Below, piece by piece: positions 34,700 to 43,326 of a DNA stretch of 64,000 nucleotides. Source of the DNA: Sediminibacterium soli. Its GTDB lineage: Bacteria > Bacteroidota > Bacteroidia > Chitinophagales > Chitinophagaceae. Positions within the stretch are counted from its first letter, which is position 1. The number at the start of each line of letters is the position of its first letter. The position numbers and the translations under genes are program-made. The stretch lies in assembly GCF_009939225.1 (NCBI RefSeq), contig NZ_JAACJR010000008.1, positions 369,107-433,106 on the forward strand, in the 5' to 3' direction. Below the pieces are notes generated by a model that did no database searches, was not told where the DNA came from, and saw only the letters and a list, made by a program, of their open reading frames with translations.

Positions 34700-35917
34700 T
34701 TATTTGCTGAACTGTCCGCTTTCCTTCATACCATATTTTCCAATCAGATGCGAACGAACGCGGTTGGCGATATTGCTGTGCTGGGCACCCTCCAGGCTGA
34801 TGATACGCGAGGGCACGGAAGGCATATGACAGTCGATGCAGTTCTTCACAATAGTGGCGCCAGCCTTTGCTGCAAGGGTGCAGAAATGTTTGCTGCCGGG
34901 CTGGTGGCAATTCATGCATTTTACAGAATATACTTCCATATTGCTGCGCTCTGTCCGGTGCGGGTTATGACAGGTGCTGCACGACATGGTGGTTACCGAT
35001 GCCCTGAAACATTTGCTGGCCATCAGCAGCTGGTACTGGTTACCATGAACATCGAGTTCCGATGCGGGAAATTTGCCGGTATCGGCGCGGTAAAAATCTT
35101 TCAGTGTATTGCCGGGACGGAAAAGAAAGGGAGAGCGCAGCGGCTCGTGCAAACCTGAATGACAGGTGGCGCAGGCTTCCATCTGCTGCACATTGGTGAG
35201 CGATTTGATGGCGGCAATGTATTTCGCCGTCTTTTCCGCCGGGTGATCCTGCTGGTACGCCACATGCGCCGCAGCGGGGCCATGACACCGTTCACAGTCG
35301 ATACCGTAAATGAGCCTGGTTTTATCAAATGCATCGATACGGTAGCCTCTCTGTTCCATCACACCCGTTCGCTCAATATAAGAGGCATGGCATTCAAAAC
35401 AACCCACCGGTATCGAACGGTCAAAACGCGCTTTGTCTTTGGGATAGTTCGGACTGTTTGCCCAGCATTGTCCCACCAGCGAATAACTGATGGGCAGCTG
35501 GTAAATAGTTGCATCGTACCAGTATAAAAAGGTCTGCGCTTTTCTTCCCGACCCGATGGCCATATCAAACGGGAAAGATGCTTTTGCCTTTCCGCTGTCA
35601 TAGGCTGTCTGGTAATAACGGTTCTCTTTTTCTTCGATACGAACCTCCAGCGAAGAACGGTACACAAAACGGTTATCTCCTTTTGCCATGTACCGCCGCA
35701 TGCTTTCGTGCGAAACAGGCCCCGAGCTGTGCATATGCGCATTGGCCTGGTAGGTTGTAAACACTTCTGCATGACAGCTCATGCAATTCGAAGATCCGGC
35801 ATAGGCTTTTCCCCGCGGATCGTTGAATTCGGGCAATTGCTTTTGCACGCAGTACTGGAATAATACGGCGAGCAGGCAGAGCGCAGTCAGTAGCTGTATC
35901 CATTTTTTCCTGAACAT
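34700..35917 (-). CDS. Seven-haem c-type cytochrome lipoprotein
   Basis: The protein of about 405 residues carries seven CxxCH haem-binding motifs: CMSCH, CFECH, CERCH, CATCH, CSTCH, CMNCH and CIDCH. A hydrophobic N-terminus ends in LLAVLFQYC, a possible lipobox. It resembles multihaem nitrite-reductase-like or decahaem-related proteins of Bacteroidota but lacks an identified catalytic haem motif (no CxxCK). It sits between the susCD operon and the hydroxyproline operon on the same strand, separated from both by more than 200 bases. A link to sugar or Hyp oxidation is possible but unproven. Starts at 35917 or slightly upstream are possible. Confidence 0.82.
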   Translation of the reverse strand: MFRKKWIQLLTALCLLAVLFQYCVQKQLPEFNDPRGKAYAGSSNCMSCHAEVFTTYQANAHMHSSGPVSHESMRRYMAKGDNRFVYRSSLEVRIEEKENRYYQTAYDSGKAKASFPFDMAIGSGRKAQTFLYWYDATIYQLPISYSLVGQCWANSPNYPKDKARFDRSIPVGCFECHASYIERTGVMEQRGYRIDAFDKTRLIYGIDCERCHGPAAAHVAYQQDHPAEKTAKYIAAIKSLTNVQQMEACATCHSGLHEPLRSPFLFRPGNTLKDFYRADTGKFPASELDVHGNQYQLLMASKCFRASVTTMSCSTCHNPHRTERSNMEVYSVKCMNCHQPGSKHFCTLAAKAGATIVKNCIDCHMPSVPSRIISLEGAQHSNIANRVRSHLIGKYGMKESGQFSK

Positions 35918-36103
35918 ACAAACGGGCATCAAGTTAGGGTAAAGTAGCGCTATATGCTACAACTGTTCGGCTGTTTTATTGGTACGATATGCAAAGGTGT
36001 TGAGTTTTTTTACCGCAGAGACGCGGGAGGAGCAGAGGCGCGCAGAGATGAGGGGGCTTGCCTTCTTTTTCTTCCGGACAGCTATGCTGCAGTGTTGTTA
36101 AAT

Positions 36104-36130
36104 GAAAAGAGCACCCGTGTACAGATGCTC
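36104..36130 (-). terminator. Terminator of the hydroxyproline operon
   Basis: On the minus strand GAGCATC (36124-36130) pairs with GGTGCTC (36109-36115), with one G-T pair, and T residues follow. It lies 10 bases after the DUF885 stop. Confidence 0.7.
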
Positions 36131-36139
36131 TTTCCGTTA

Positions 36140-37927
36140 TTACTGTTTATCGTAAAAGCGCCAGCTTGTTTTAAAATCTTCTGTCAGCGGCTGGTTGGTC
36201 AGTATGGCCCTGATCATCTCAACCGGCATGGCGTTGAGACTCATTACCGCATCGTGGTATTGCTTATAGCTCATCTTGCCGCCGTCTACCAGTTCTTTTT
36301 TCAATGCGTAAAACTGTCTGCCGCCCGTCAGGTATGCCAGCTGGTACAGCGGAGGATAACTTCCCACAAAAGAACGGCGCACCTCTCCTTCCGCATTGGC
36401 GCGTTCATGCCCTACCCTGTCTACCAGGAAATCCACGCATTGCTGCGGTGTCCATTTCCCCATATGATAGTTCAGCGAAAAGATGATGCGTGCACAGCGG
36501 TGCATATGCCAGAACAGCATGCCGATACGGTCTTCGGGTGTTTTGGCAAAACCCAGGTCCCAGAGAATCAGCTCCCAGTACAGCGACCAGCCCTCTGTCC
36601 AGAACGGCGTGCCGAAATTGCGGTAAGTGCGGTTACGCTGGTTCACAAACTGCTGCAGGTTGTGTCCGGCGATCAGTTCGTGGTGTACGGTTGCCCTGGA
36701 AAAATGGGGATTGTTGCCACGCATGCTCATCATGCGGTCTTCAAAACCCATGGTGTTGGTGGGATAAGAGATCGTAATATCCGCACCGCCCGTAAAGAAG
36801 GGGTTCACCAGCTGCCGGTCGGGCGACATCATATTCATTCCCCATGTTTCCTCTGCCAGCGGCGGAACGGTGATCAGGTTATTTTTTTTCAGAAAATCGA
36901 TCGACTCGGTATACAGTTTATAGATTGCTTCGGGTTGTTTACCCGCGGGCACATAAGTGTTCTTTACTTTTTCCAGCGCTGCTTTCCAGTTATCGCCAAA
37001 ACCCATTTCGCGTGAGGCTTTCAGCATTTCGGCGTCGCACCAGGCAAATTCCTTATTGGCAATGTCGATCAGTTCTTCGGGTGTATACGGTATCATCTCG
37101 CGCTGCAGCTGTCTGATCAGGTTCTCCCTGCCTGCCTGCACACCGGTGATACCGCTCTTGTCGGTGGGTATCAAGGCAGTTGCCTTGCCCTTCCATGCGG
37201 CGGCATAGGCGGTAACTGCTTCGTCGAACGATTTATACGACGATGGCACCCACCAGCTGAACATCGGGTCGTACCCGTTGTAAAAATCGTAAACGCTCTG
37301 CGCTGTTTGCTTAATGTTGTTCAATACCTCTCCCGCAACTGCAACCGATTTTGCGTCGAAAGATTTTTCGTCTTTCAGTTTGGCCTGAAGCGATTTGATC
37401 TCGCCCGCCATGGCAGCCCATTCGCTGGCTACTTTTTCGGCATCGGGCTGAAAACCGCGGCGCCGTTTCTGTTCGAGTGCATATACTTTATCGCCAAAAG
37501 CGATCCATGGCCTGATCCTGCCCACTTCCTCCGCCTCCGACTGCAACTGCGTCATGCGCTCCTGCAGATCGCGTTTGAACAGGATATAATCGACTTTGCA
37601 TTCCTGTGAAAGGTTCTTGAAATTCACAGCGGCCAGTTTCTTCCGGTATTCCGTCACCAGTTCCTGCAAACGCTTATTGCGCTCGGGAGAACCCGCCGCG
37701 GCATCTGCCCCGCCGCCGCCAAAACCAAAACCGCCGCGACCTGTTACAGCAGGCGAATAAAACCGGTTAAGTGTTCTGCTGTCGGTGCCGAACCCCTGGA
37801 TAAGGGCGGGCATTTCCTGGCAGGGAACATAGGCGTCTTTGGATACCTGCGCCCTGGTGGTCTGCGGAACGGTCAGCAGCAGGCTGCAGCCAAACAGCAG
37901 GGAGATACAAGCGTGATGTCTTTTCAT
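36140..37927 (-). CDS. DUF885 secreted peptidase-like protein
   Basis: The 595-residue protein has a signal peptide ending TRAQ and a DUF885 domain. The motif ATVHHELIAGHNLQQF matches the HExxxGH-type zinc-site signature of this family, and GWSLYWELILWDLGF lies downstream. DUF885 proteins are thought to be metallopeptidases, and some have been linked to prolyl or dipeptide substrates; the activity here is inferred. It is the last gene of the hydroxyproline operon, 21 bases after the FAD dehydrogenase, which makes cleavage of Pro- or Hyp-containing peptides an attractive role. A glycine-rich stretch (GGFGFGGGGADAAAG) follows the N-terminal region. Confidence 0.85.
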   Translation of the reverse strand: MKRHHACISLLFGCSLLLTVPQTTRAQVSKDAYVPCQEMPALIQGFGTDSRTLNRFYSPAVTGRGGFGFGGGGADAAAGSPERNKRLQELVTEYRKKLAAVNFKNLSQECKVDYILFKRDLQERMTQLQSEAEEVGRIRPWIAFGDKVYALEQKRRRGFQPDAEKVASEWAAMAGEIKSLQAKLKDEKSFDAKSVAVAGEVLNNIKQTAQSVYDFYNGYDPMFSWWVPSSYKSFDEAVTAYAAAWKGKATALIPTDKSGITGVQAGRENLIRQLQREMIPYTPEELIDIANKEFAWCDAEMLKASREMGFGDNWKAALEKVKNTYVPAGKQPEAIYKLYTESIDFLKKNNLITVPPLAEETWGMNMMSPDRQLVNPFFTGGADITISYPTNTMGFEDRMMSMRGNNPHFSRATVHHELIAGHNLQQFVNQRNRTYRNFGTPFWTEGWSLYWELILWDLGFAKTPEDRIGMLFWHMHRCARIIFSLNYHMGKWTPQQCVDFLVDRVGHERANAEGEVRRSFVGSYPPLYQLAYLTGGRQFYALKKELVDGGKMSYKQYHDAVMSLNAMPVEMIRAILTNQPLTEDFKTSWRFYDKQ

Positions 37928-37948
37928 ATAGCAGTTATAATTGGTTGA

Positions 37949-39190
37949 TCAGTCAAACCGCGCCGGATCGAATGCGTGTACATCGATACTCGTTTTCCTG
38001 CGGGAAGCCAGCTCGGATAACAGCAGTCCTGTGGCGGGCCCCAGGCTCAAACCCATCATGGCATGACCTGCCCCGTACAGCAGGTTCTCGTATCTGGCGC
38101 CGTAGCCGATATAAGGAACCCCATCGGGAGAACAGGGTCGGAAACCATACCATATTTTGTCCTTTTCCGGCATCTGCACCGCCAGTCCGGGCAGGTAGGC
38201 GGGAACGGAATCCACAATGCCTTTGACCCGGTTCATATTCACCTGGCTGTTCACCGGTGCTATCTCCATGGTGCCGCCGAAGCGAACGCTGTTACCCATC
38301 GGCGTGATGGCCACCCTTGCTTCGCAGAGAATGGCGGGAATGTTCAGCTGCCGCGCGGGCTGCTGCATAAAAGAATATCCTTTACCCGGCATCAGCGGTA
38401 GCTGCAGTGCGGCAAGTTTCAGCAACTGCGGCATCCAGGATCCCGCGGCAAATACAAACACATCCCCTGCAATTCCTGCGCTGCCGGTTTGTATACCGGT
38501 GATGCGGTTGGCCCTGCTGTATACCTGGCGCACTTCCGAACCGGTCACAAACTGCACACCTTTCCATTTGAGCCATAGCTGCATCTGCTCCATCAGTTTA
38601 TTGGGATAGAGATGGGCATCGCAGCGATAGTGCACCGCACCCAGCACATCCAGGTCCATATCCGGCTCGAGGGCCCGGGCTTCTGCTGCGGTAAGCGCCA
38701 CCGCATCCAGTCCCATACTCCGGGCGGTCTCCGCCATATGGATCTCTTCTTCGGCAACTTTCTCCGTTTTGAAATACATCATGATCCCTTTTTTCTCGAG
38801 ACCAAATTCAAAGCCGGGTTCTTTTGCCATATCCTCGTAGAGCTGTTTGCTCAACAGGTTGATGGCTTTCAGATGCGGCGCGGATGCGGCCACATTCTTT
38901 GCATTGGCAGAGCGCAGGAATTTCCATCCCCAGCCCACCAGCTGTGCATTCAGCGAAGGCTTTACATAAAACGGGCTGCTGGAGCTGAACATCCACCGCA
39001 GCCCCTGCGATACGATACCCGGTGCCGCCAGTGGCACAAAATGACTCGGTACGATCATACCCAGGTTGCCATAAGAACAATTGTCGCTGAGATCGGATCT
39101 GTCAACAACGGTTACTTCCCAGCCATCTCTGACCAGGTAATAAGCCGTGCTCAAACCAATAATACCTCCTCCTATAATTACTGCTTTCAT
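37949..39190 (-). CDS. FAD-dependent D-amino-acid (D-hydroxyproline) dehydrogenase
   Basis: The 413-residue enzyme is a DAO/DadA-type oxidoreductase. The dinucleotide-binding motif VIIGGGIIGLSTAYYL opens the protein, and the C-terminal FAD motif is YGAGHAMMGLSLGPATG. In this operon it should oxidise cis-4-hydroxy-D-proline to 1-pyrroline-4-hydroxy-2-carboxylate. It is a single-subunit form, not the heterotrimeric LhpBEF type. It starts 11 bases after the epimerase gene. Confidence 0.88.
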   Translation of the reverse strand: MKAVIIGGGIIGLSTAYYLVRDGWEVTVVDRSDLSDNCSYGNLGMIVPSHFVPLAAPGIVSQGLRWMFSSSSPFYVKPSLNAQLVGWGWKFLRSANAKNVAASAPHLKAINLLSKQLYEDMAKEPGFEFGLEKKGIMMYFKTEKVAEEEIHMAETARSMGLDAVALTAAEARALEPDMDLDVLGAVHYRCDAHLYPNKLMEQMQLWLKWKGVQFVTGSEVRQVYSRANRITGIQTGSAGIAGDVFVFAAGSWMPQLLKLAALQLPLMPGKGYSFMQQPARQLNIPAILCEARVAITPMGNSVRFGGTMEIAPVNSQVNMNRVKGIVDSVPAYLPGLAVQMPEKDKIWYGFRPCSPDGVPYIGYGARYENLLYGAGHAMMGLSLGPATGLLLSELASRRKTSIDVHAFDPARFD

Positions 39191-39201
39191 CGTATGCTAC
39201 A

Positions 39202-40203
39202 TCAGATAACCTGGAAGCCGTGGGCGTAAGGGTCATCATCGTCTATGATAATGGTATTGTAGCCTGTTACCATGGCCCAGCCTTCTATACTGGGCACAAT
39301 GGCCGGCTTACCGTTGATGGTTGTTTCTTCTTCTATGCGTCCGGTAAATTTGGAACCGATGATGCTCTCGTGCACAAATGCATCTCCTTTTTTCAGTTTG
39401 CCTTTTGCATACCATTGGGCCATACGCGCCGATGTGCCGGTACCGCAGGGAGAACGATCGATGGCTTTATCGCCATAGAATACCGCGTTTCTTGCGGTGG
39501 CTTCCGTATCGATGGTTTTACCCGCCCATAAGAGATGGCTCAGTCCTTTGATATTGGCATTGTCCGGATGCCCGAAAACATATTTTTCATTCAGTTCCGT
39601 GCGGCAATGCCGGCTCCAGGAGACCAGCTGGTCTGCGGTAAACGCTTCCAGCCCGGGAAAATTTTCCTGCGGATCCACGATGGCGTAAAAATTGCCGCCG
39701 AATGCCACATCCAGTGTAAGCCTGCCCAGATCCGGGCAGTTTACTTCGAGCCCTTCCGCATAGAGAAAAGAAGGCACGTTCGTGAGTTTAACGGAAGTCA
39801 CTTTTTTACCTTTCTGCCGGTAGTCGATCAGCACCAGTCCTGCGGGCGTTTCAATCCGCAGGTGGCCGGGTGTGCGGGGCTGCACCAGCCCTTCTTCCAC
39901 GGCGATGGTGATGGTGCCGATGGTACCATGCCCGCACATAGGCAGGCATCCGCTGGTTTCGATAAACAATACGCCGATATCGTTTGCCGGGTCGTGCGGT
40001 GGGTAAAGAATGCTGCCGCTCATCATATCATGCCCGCGGGGCTCAAACATCAGTCCCTTCCGGATCCAGTCGTATTCACGCAAAAAATGCAGGCGTTTTT
40101 CCATCATGGAATTGCCTTCGAGCAGGGGGCCCCCGCCCGCCACCAGGCGAACCGGGTTGCCGCAGGTATGCGCATCGATGCAAAAGAATTTTTTATGTGC
40201 CAT
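39202..40203 (-). CDS. 4-hydroxyproline 2-epimerase (proline racemase family)
   Basis: The 333-residue protein has both catalytic cysteines: Cys90 in PMCGHGT and Cys253 in SPCGTGTSAR. The Cys/Cys pair marks a racemase or epimerase, as opposed to the Cys/Thr pair of trans-3-hydroxyproline dehydratases. The start IDAHTCGNPVRLV is typical of 4HypE. It should convert trans-4-hydroxy-L-proline to cis-4-hydroxy-D-proline. The neighbours encode the three following steps, which supports hydroxyproline rather than proline as substrate. Confidence 0.92.
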   Translation of the reverse strand: MAHKKFFCIDAHTCGNPVRLVAGGGPLLEGNSMMEKRLHFLREYDWIRKGLMFEPRGHDMMSGSILYPPHDPANDIGVLFIETSGCLPMCGHGTIGTITIAVEEGLVQPRTPGHLRIETPAGLVLIDYRQKGKKVTSVKLTNVPSFLYAEGLEVNCPDLGRLTLDVAFGGNFYAIVDPQENFPGLEAFTADQLVSWSRHCRTELNEKYVFGHPDNANIKGLSHLLWAGKTIDTEATARNAVFYGDKAIDRSPCGTGTSARMAQWYAKGKLKKGDAFVHESIIGSKFTGRIEEETTINGKPAIVPSIEGWAMVTGYNTIIIDDDDPYAHGFQVI

Positions 40204-40211
40204 GTCTGTTT

Positions 40212-41813
40212 TTACTGTTGGTTACTGCCGATCGGCTCCCTTGTATAATTGCCGTTTACCTTGCGTAAGATACCTGCTTCATTTGTATCCTGCAGGTACA
40301 GGGGTAACAGTTCCTGCGGACAATCCTGGTAACATACCGGGCGAACAAAACGCCGTATCGCTTCCGTACCCACAGAAGTACTGCGCGAATCGGTGGTTGC
40401 GGGGAAGGGTCCGCCATGCACCATGGCATGACATACTTCCACACCCGTGGGAACGGCGTTAAAAATAAGCCGGCCTACTTTCTGCTGCAATCGTTCCGCA
40501 ACCGAACGGTATGCCGATAACTCGGTTGCTGTTCCGAACAGCGAACCGGTGAGCTGGCCATGCAGCGTATCCAGTGTTTGTTCCAGTTCAGCACGGTCTT
40601 CGCATACCACCGCCAGAGAGCAGGGACCGAACACTTCGTCCTGCAGCTGCGGCTGTTCCCTGAATGCTTTGGCGGGCACCTGCAGCAGGGCCGGGCTGGC
40701 TTTGTATTCTAAGGAGAGGTCTTCGCCCGCCGTGAGCAGGGTTACGCCCGCTGCGCCGGTGAGACGCGTGCGGTCGGTGTAATAACTTTTACAGATGGCG
40801 GTATTCAGCATAATGCCGGGTGCAGCGGTTTGCAATGCGGCGGCAAGTGCCTGAAGAAAGGAATCGGTTGCCGCATCGCGTATCACAAACAGCAAACCGG
40901 GATTTGTACAAAACTGCCCTACGCCCAGGGTAATGGAGGCGGCCAGTGAGCCGGCTGTTGCCTGCACGCGCGCTGCCAGTGTTCCGGGCAGCAGTACCAC
41001 GGGGTTGATGCTGCTCATTTCAGCATATACCGGTATCGGTGTTTCGCGTTTCTGGGTGGCGGTGGCAAACAGGCTCATGCCTGCGCGGTATGAGCCGGTG
41101 AAACCGATGGCTTTGATGGCCGGATCGGCGGCCAGTGTTTGACCGAGCGTGGCCCCCCCGCCATTCAGCGAAGAGAATACGCCGTCGGGCATACCTGTCT
41201 GGCCGGCGGCTTTTTGTATGGCCCGCGCCATGAATTCGTTGGTGCCGGCATGCGAGCTATGCGCTTTCACGATCACCGGGCATCCGGCGGCCAGCGCAGA
41301 AGCCGTATCGCCGCCCGCAGTGGAAAATGCAAACGGAAAATTACTCGCGGCAAACACAGCCACCGGCCCCAGTGGCTGCAGCATGCGCCTGAGATCGCTT
41401 CGGGGCAAAGGCTTCCGTTCGGGCAGGGCGGTATCGATCACCGCATCGGTCCAGGAACCTTCGCGCAGCAAAGCGGCAAACAGTTTCAGCTGGTTCATGG
41501 TACGGTCGCGTTCGCCGGTAAGTCTGGCCAGCGGCAGACCCGTTTCCAGGTGCGCCCGCCGCAGCAGGCTGTCGCCTGTTTCGAGAATGCATTCCGCGAT
41601 GGTTTCAAGAAATAATGCCCGCTGCACGAAAGTGGTATTACGAAAGATAGCAAAAGCCTTTACGGCCTTTGCTATCGCATGATCCACCTCCTGCTGTGTA
41701 GCAACATGAAAACGTTCGGGTAAATAATTTTTTTCAACGGTACTGAAGGATTGAAAAACATCGGTGCCTGCGGCACTGGTTTCCGCTCCGATCACATTAT
41801 ACCCATGCAGCAT
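40212..41813 (-). CDS. Alpha-ketoglutaric semialdehyde dehydrogenase (ALDH family)
   Basis: The 533-residue enzyme is an NAD(P)-dependent aldehyde dehydrogenase of the 2,5-dioxovalerate dehydrogenase group. The general base lies in PVYAEMSSINPV and the catalytic Cys in LGVGQFCTNPG; FTGSYRAG forms the cofactor motif. It would oxidise 2-oxoglutarate semialdehyde to 2-oxoglutarate, the last step of hydroxyproline breakdown. In other organisms the same reaction also ends non-phosphorylative arabinose breakdown, but that route's other enzymes are absent here. It overlaps the upstream deaminase gene by 17 bases. Confidence 0.9.
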   Translation of the reverse strand: MLHGYNVIGAETSAAGTDVFQSFSTVEKNYLPERFHVATQQEVDHAIAKAVKAFAIFRNTTFVQRALFLETIAECILETGDSLLRRAHLETGLPLARLTGERDRTMNQLKLFAALLREGSWTDAVIDTALPERKPLPRSDLRRMLQPLGPVAVFAASNFPFAFSTAGGDTASALAAGCPVIVKAHSSHAGTNEFMARAIQKAAGQTGMPDGVFSSLNGGGATLGQTLAADPAIKAIGFTGSYRAGMSLFATATQKRETPIPVYAEMSSINPVVLLPGTLAARVQATAGSLAASITLGVGQFCTNPGLLFVIRDAATDSFLQALAAALQTAAPGIMLNTAICKSYYTDRTRLTGAAGVTLLTAGEDLSLEYKASPALLQVPAKAFREQPQLQDEVFGPCSLAVVCEDRAELEQTLDTLHGQLTGSLFGTATELSAYRSVAERLQQKVGRLIFNAVPTGVEVCHAMVHGGPFPATTDSRSTSVGTEAIRRFVRPVCYQDCPQELLPLYLQDTNEAGILRKVNGNYTREPIGSNQQ

Positions 41814-42741
41814 CTTCTTTCTTTTTGAGATTCAGGTAATCCGGCAGTGTTGGTCTTACCGCCAGTGCTTTTTTGATGATATTGGTCACAGCCTGCAGTT
41901 CCTCTCCTTCCACTGCCAGCCGCGGCGCACGTACATGGGCAGAGCCGATGCCCGTATGTGAAGCAGCGAGCTTGATGTACTGTACCAGTTTGGGATGGAT
42001 ATCCAGCTCGAGCACCGGAAGGAACCAGCGGTAGATCTTAAGCGCCTCTTCTATCCTGCCGGCTTTTACCAGGCGGTAGATGGCCACGGTTTCTTTGGGG
42101 AATGCGTCTACCAGACCGGCAACCCATCCGTCTGCACCCATGCAAAGACTTTCCATGGCAAGGGTATCCACACCGCAAAGTATTTTATAACGGTCACCGA
42201 AACGGTTGATCATGCGGGTTACATTCGATACATCCCTGGTGGATTCTTTCACCGCCCTGATGTTCTCGAAAGAACGGAGCTCCTCAAACATATCGAGCGT
42301 GACCATGATTTTATAGTCAACCGGGTTGTTATAGATCATAATCGGCAGCGATGTGGCACCGGCCACCGCTTTGAAATAGGCAAGTGTTTCACGGCTGTCG
42401 GCATAGTAACGCATCGGAGGCAGCAGCATCAAACCGTCCGCACCGTTTTTCTCCGAGTCCTGGGCCAACTGTACAGCAGCCCGGGTTGTCTGCTCTGCTA
42501 TGTTCACGATCACGGGAAAATCTGCGGGCACCAGCTCTTTGGAAAAGAACAGCATGTCGCGTTTTTCTTCGTTGGAAAGAGAACTGGCTTCACCCAGCGA
42601 TCCGCCTATGATAATACCATCGACACCGGCATCGAGCTGCGCCTGCAGATTGCGTTTGTAGCCGTCAAAATCCACCGATTCATCACTGTTAAAAGGGGTA
42701 AGCATTGCGGGATAAACACCCTTCCATGATACATTTGCCAT
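41797..42741 (-). CDS. DHDPS-family 1-pyrroline-4-hydroxy-2-carboxylate deaminase
   Basis: The 314-residue TIM-barrel enzyme belongs to the dihydrodipicolinate synthase/N-acetylneuraminate lyase family. It has GGSLGEASSLS in the phosphate-like loop region, the catalytic Tyr in IMIYNNPVDYK and the Schiff-base Lys in IRAVKESTRDVSN. The operon indicates the hydroxyproline-pathway deaminase (LhpC type) instead of a lysine-pathway enzyme. The ATG at 42741 (MANVSWKGVYPAMLTPF) gives the family length; the longer frame begins inside the promoter. It is the first gene of the operon. Confidence 0.9.
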   Translation of the reverse strand: MANVSWKGVYPAMLTPFNSDESVDFDGYKRNLQAQLDAGVDGIIIGGSLGEASSLSNEEKRDMLFFSKELVPADFPVIVNIAEQTTRAAVQLAQDSEKNGADGLMLLPPMRYYADSRETLAYFKAVAGATSLPIMIYNNPVDYKIMVTLDMFEELRSFENIRAVKESTRDVSNVTRMINRFGDRYKILCGVDTLAMESLCMGADGWVAGLVDAFPKETVAIYRLVKAGRIEEALKIYRWFLPVLELDIHPKLVQYIKLAASHTGIGSAHVRAPRLAVEGEELQAVTNIIKKALAVRPTLPDYLNLKKKEDAAWV

Positions 42742-42762
42742 ACTGAGTTGTTTGTTTGCCTG

Positions 42763-42770
42763 CAAAACTA
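42763..42770 (-). promoter_or_regulatory. -7 box of the hydroxyproline operon
   Basis: On the minus strand this reads TAGTTTTG, an exact TAnnTTTG match, 22 bases ahead of the deaminase ATG. It overlaps an alternative upstream start, which supports the shorter protein. Confidence 0.55.
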
Positions 42771-43134
42771 CCAACGATTGCAGGGCGGGTATTTTCAAGT
42801 ATTAATAAATAGTTTACATATTTTAACTTCTTCTCCGCCGCGGGCGGCAACCGGACAACCTGCTTCCACCATGCAAACACCCCCGGAAATTTACAGCCGT
42901 TTCCCGGGAAAACAGGTTTCTTCCAATAATTTCACCCTGTCATCCACCGGTTCGGAACGGCATTTTGCACACTGTTCTCGGCTAGCACACCGATCTGCCT
43001 CATAACGGCACAATAGTATGCCGCCATCGCCGAAACCATTGGTCCTATAATCCTCCGGGTTTTTCCCCGCAGGTATTTTTTAAAAATACAGACACAAATA
43101 CCTTGTTGCCCTGTTCATACCGGAAAAATAAGCG

Positions 43135-43142
43135 TATTTTTG
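43135..43142 (+). promoter_or_regulatory. -7 box ahead of AraC-type regulator
   Basis: TATTTTTG matches TAnnTTTG exactly and is followed by ACAC, as at the araB promoter. It lies 185 bases before the regulator ATG, so the leader would be long. A second, weaker box (AATTTTTG) lies closer, near 43302-43309. Confidence 0.4.
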
Positions 43143-43326
43143 ACACTAAATATAACCCGGGCTGTTTTCTGCCGACCAACAGAAATTAGCCATTTCTATC
43201 CGGATTTTAACCTTCTTCAAAAAATCGGGGGTAACGGTTCCGAAATGTGCAGCATATCCCCTATTTTAACTGCCTTTCCTGAAAACAGGCATATAAATAG
43301 AGAATTTTTGTAAAGAAAAGCTTTGT

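Larger units (their letters stand above)
42742..43326 (+). other. Divergent control region between Hyp operon and AraC regulator
   Basis: This 585-base stretch holds no convincing gene on either strand. It contains a minus-strand -7 box at 42763-42770 and a plus-strand -7 box at 43135-43142, several AT-rich tracts and a short inverted repeat around 43075-43095. Its length leaves room for regulator binding and a long leader, but I see no riboswitch I can name. Confidence 0.6.

Noticed and set aside
40212..41813. Non-phosphorylative arabinose pathway enzyme
   Set aside because: Arabinose dehydrogenase and the two dehydratases are absent, while araBDA and the other three Hyp enzymes are present, so the hydroxyproline role fits better.
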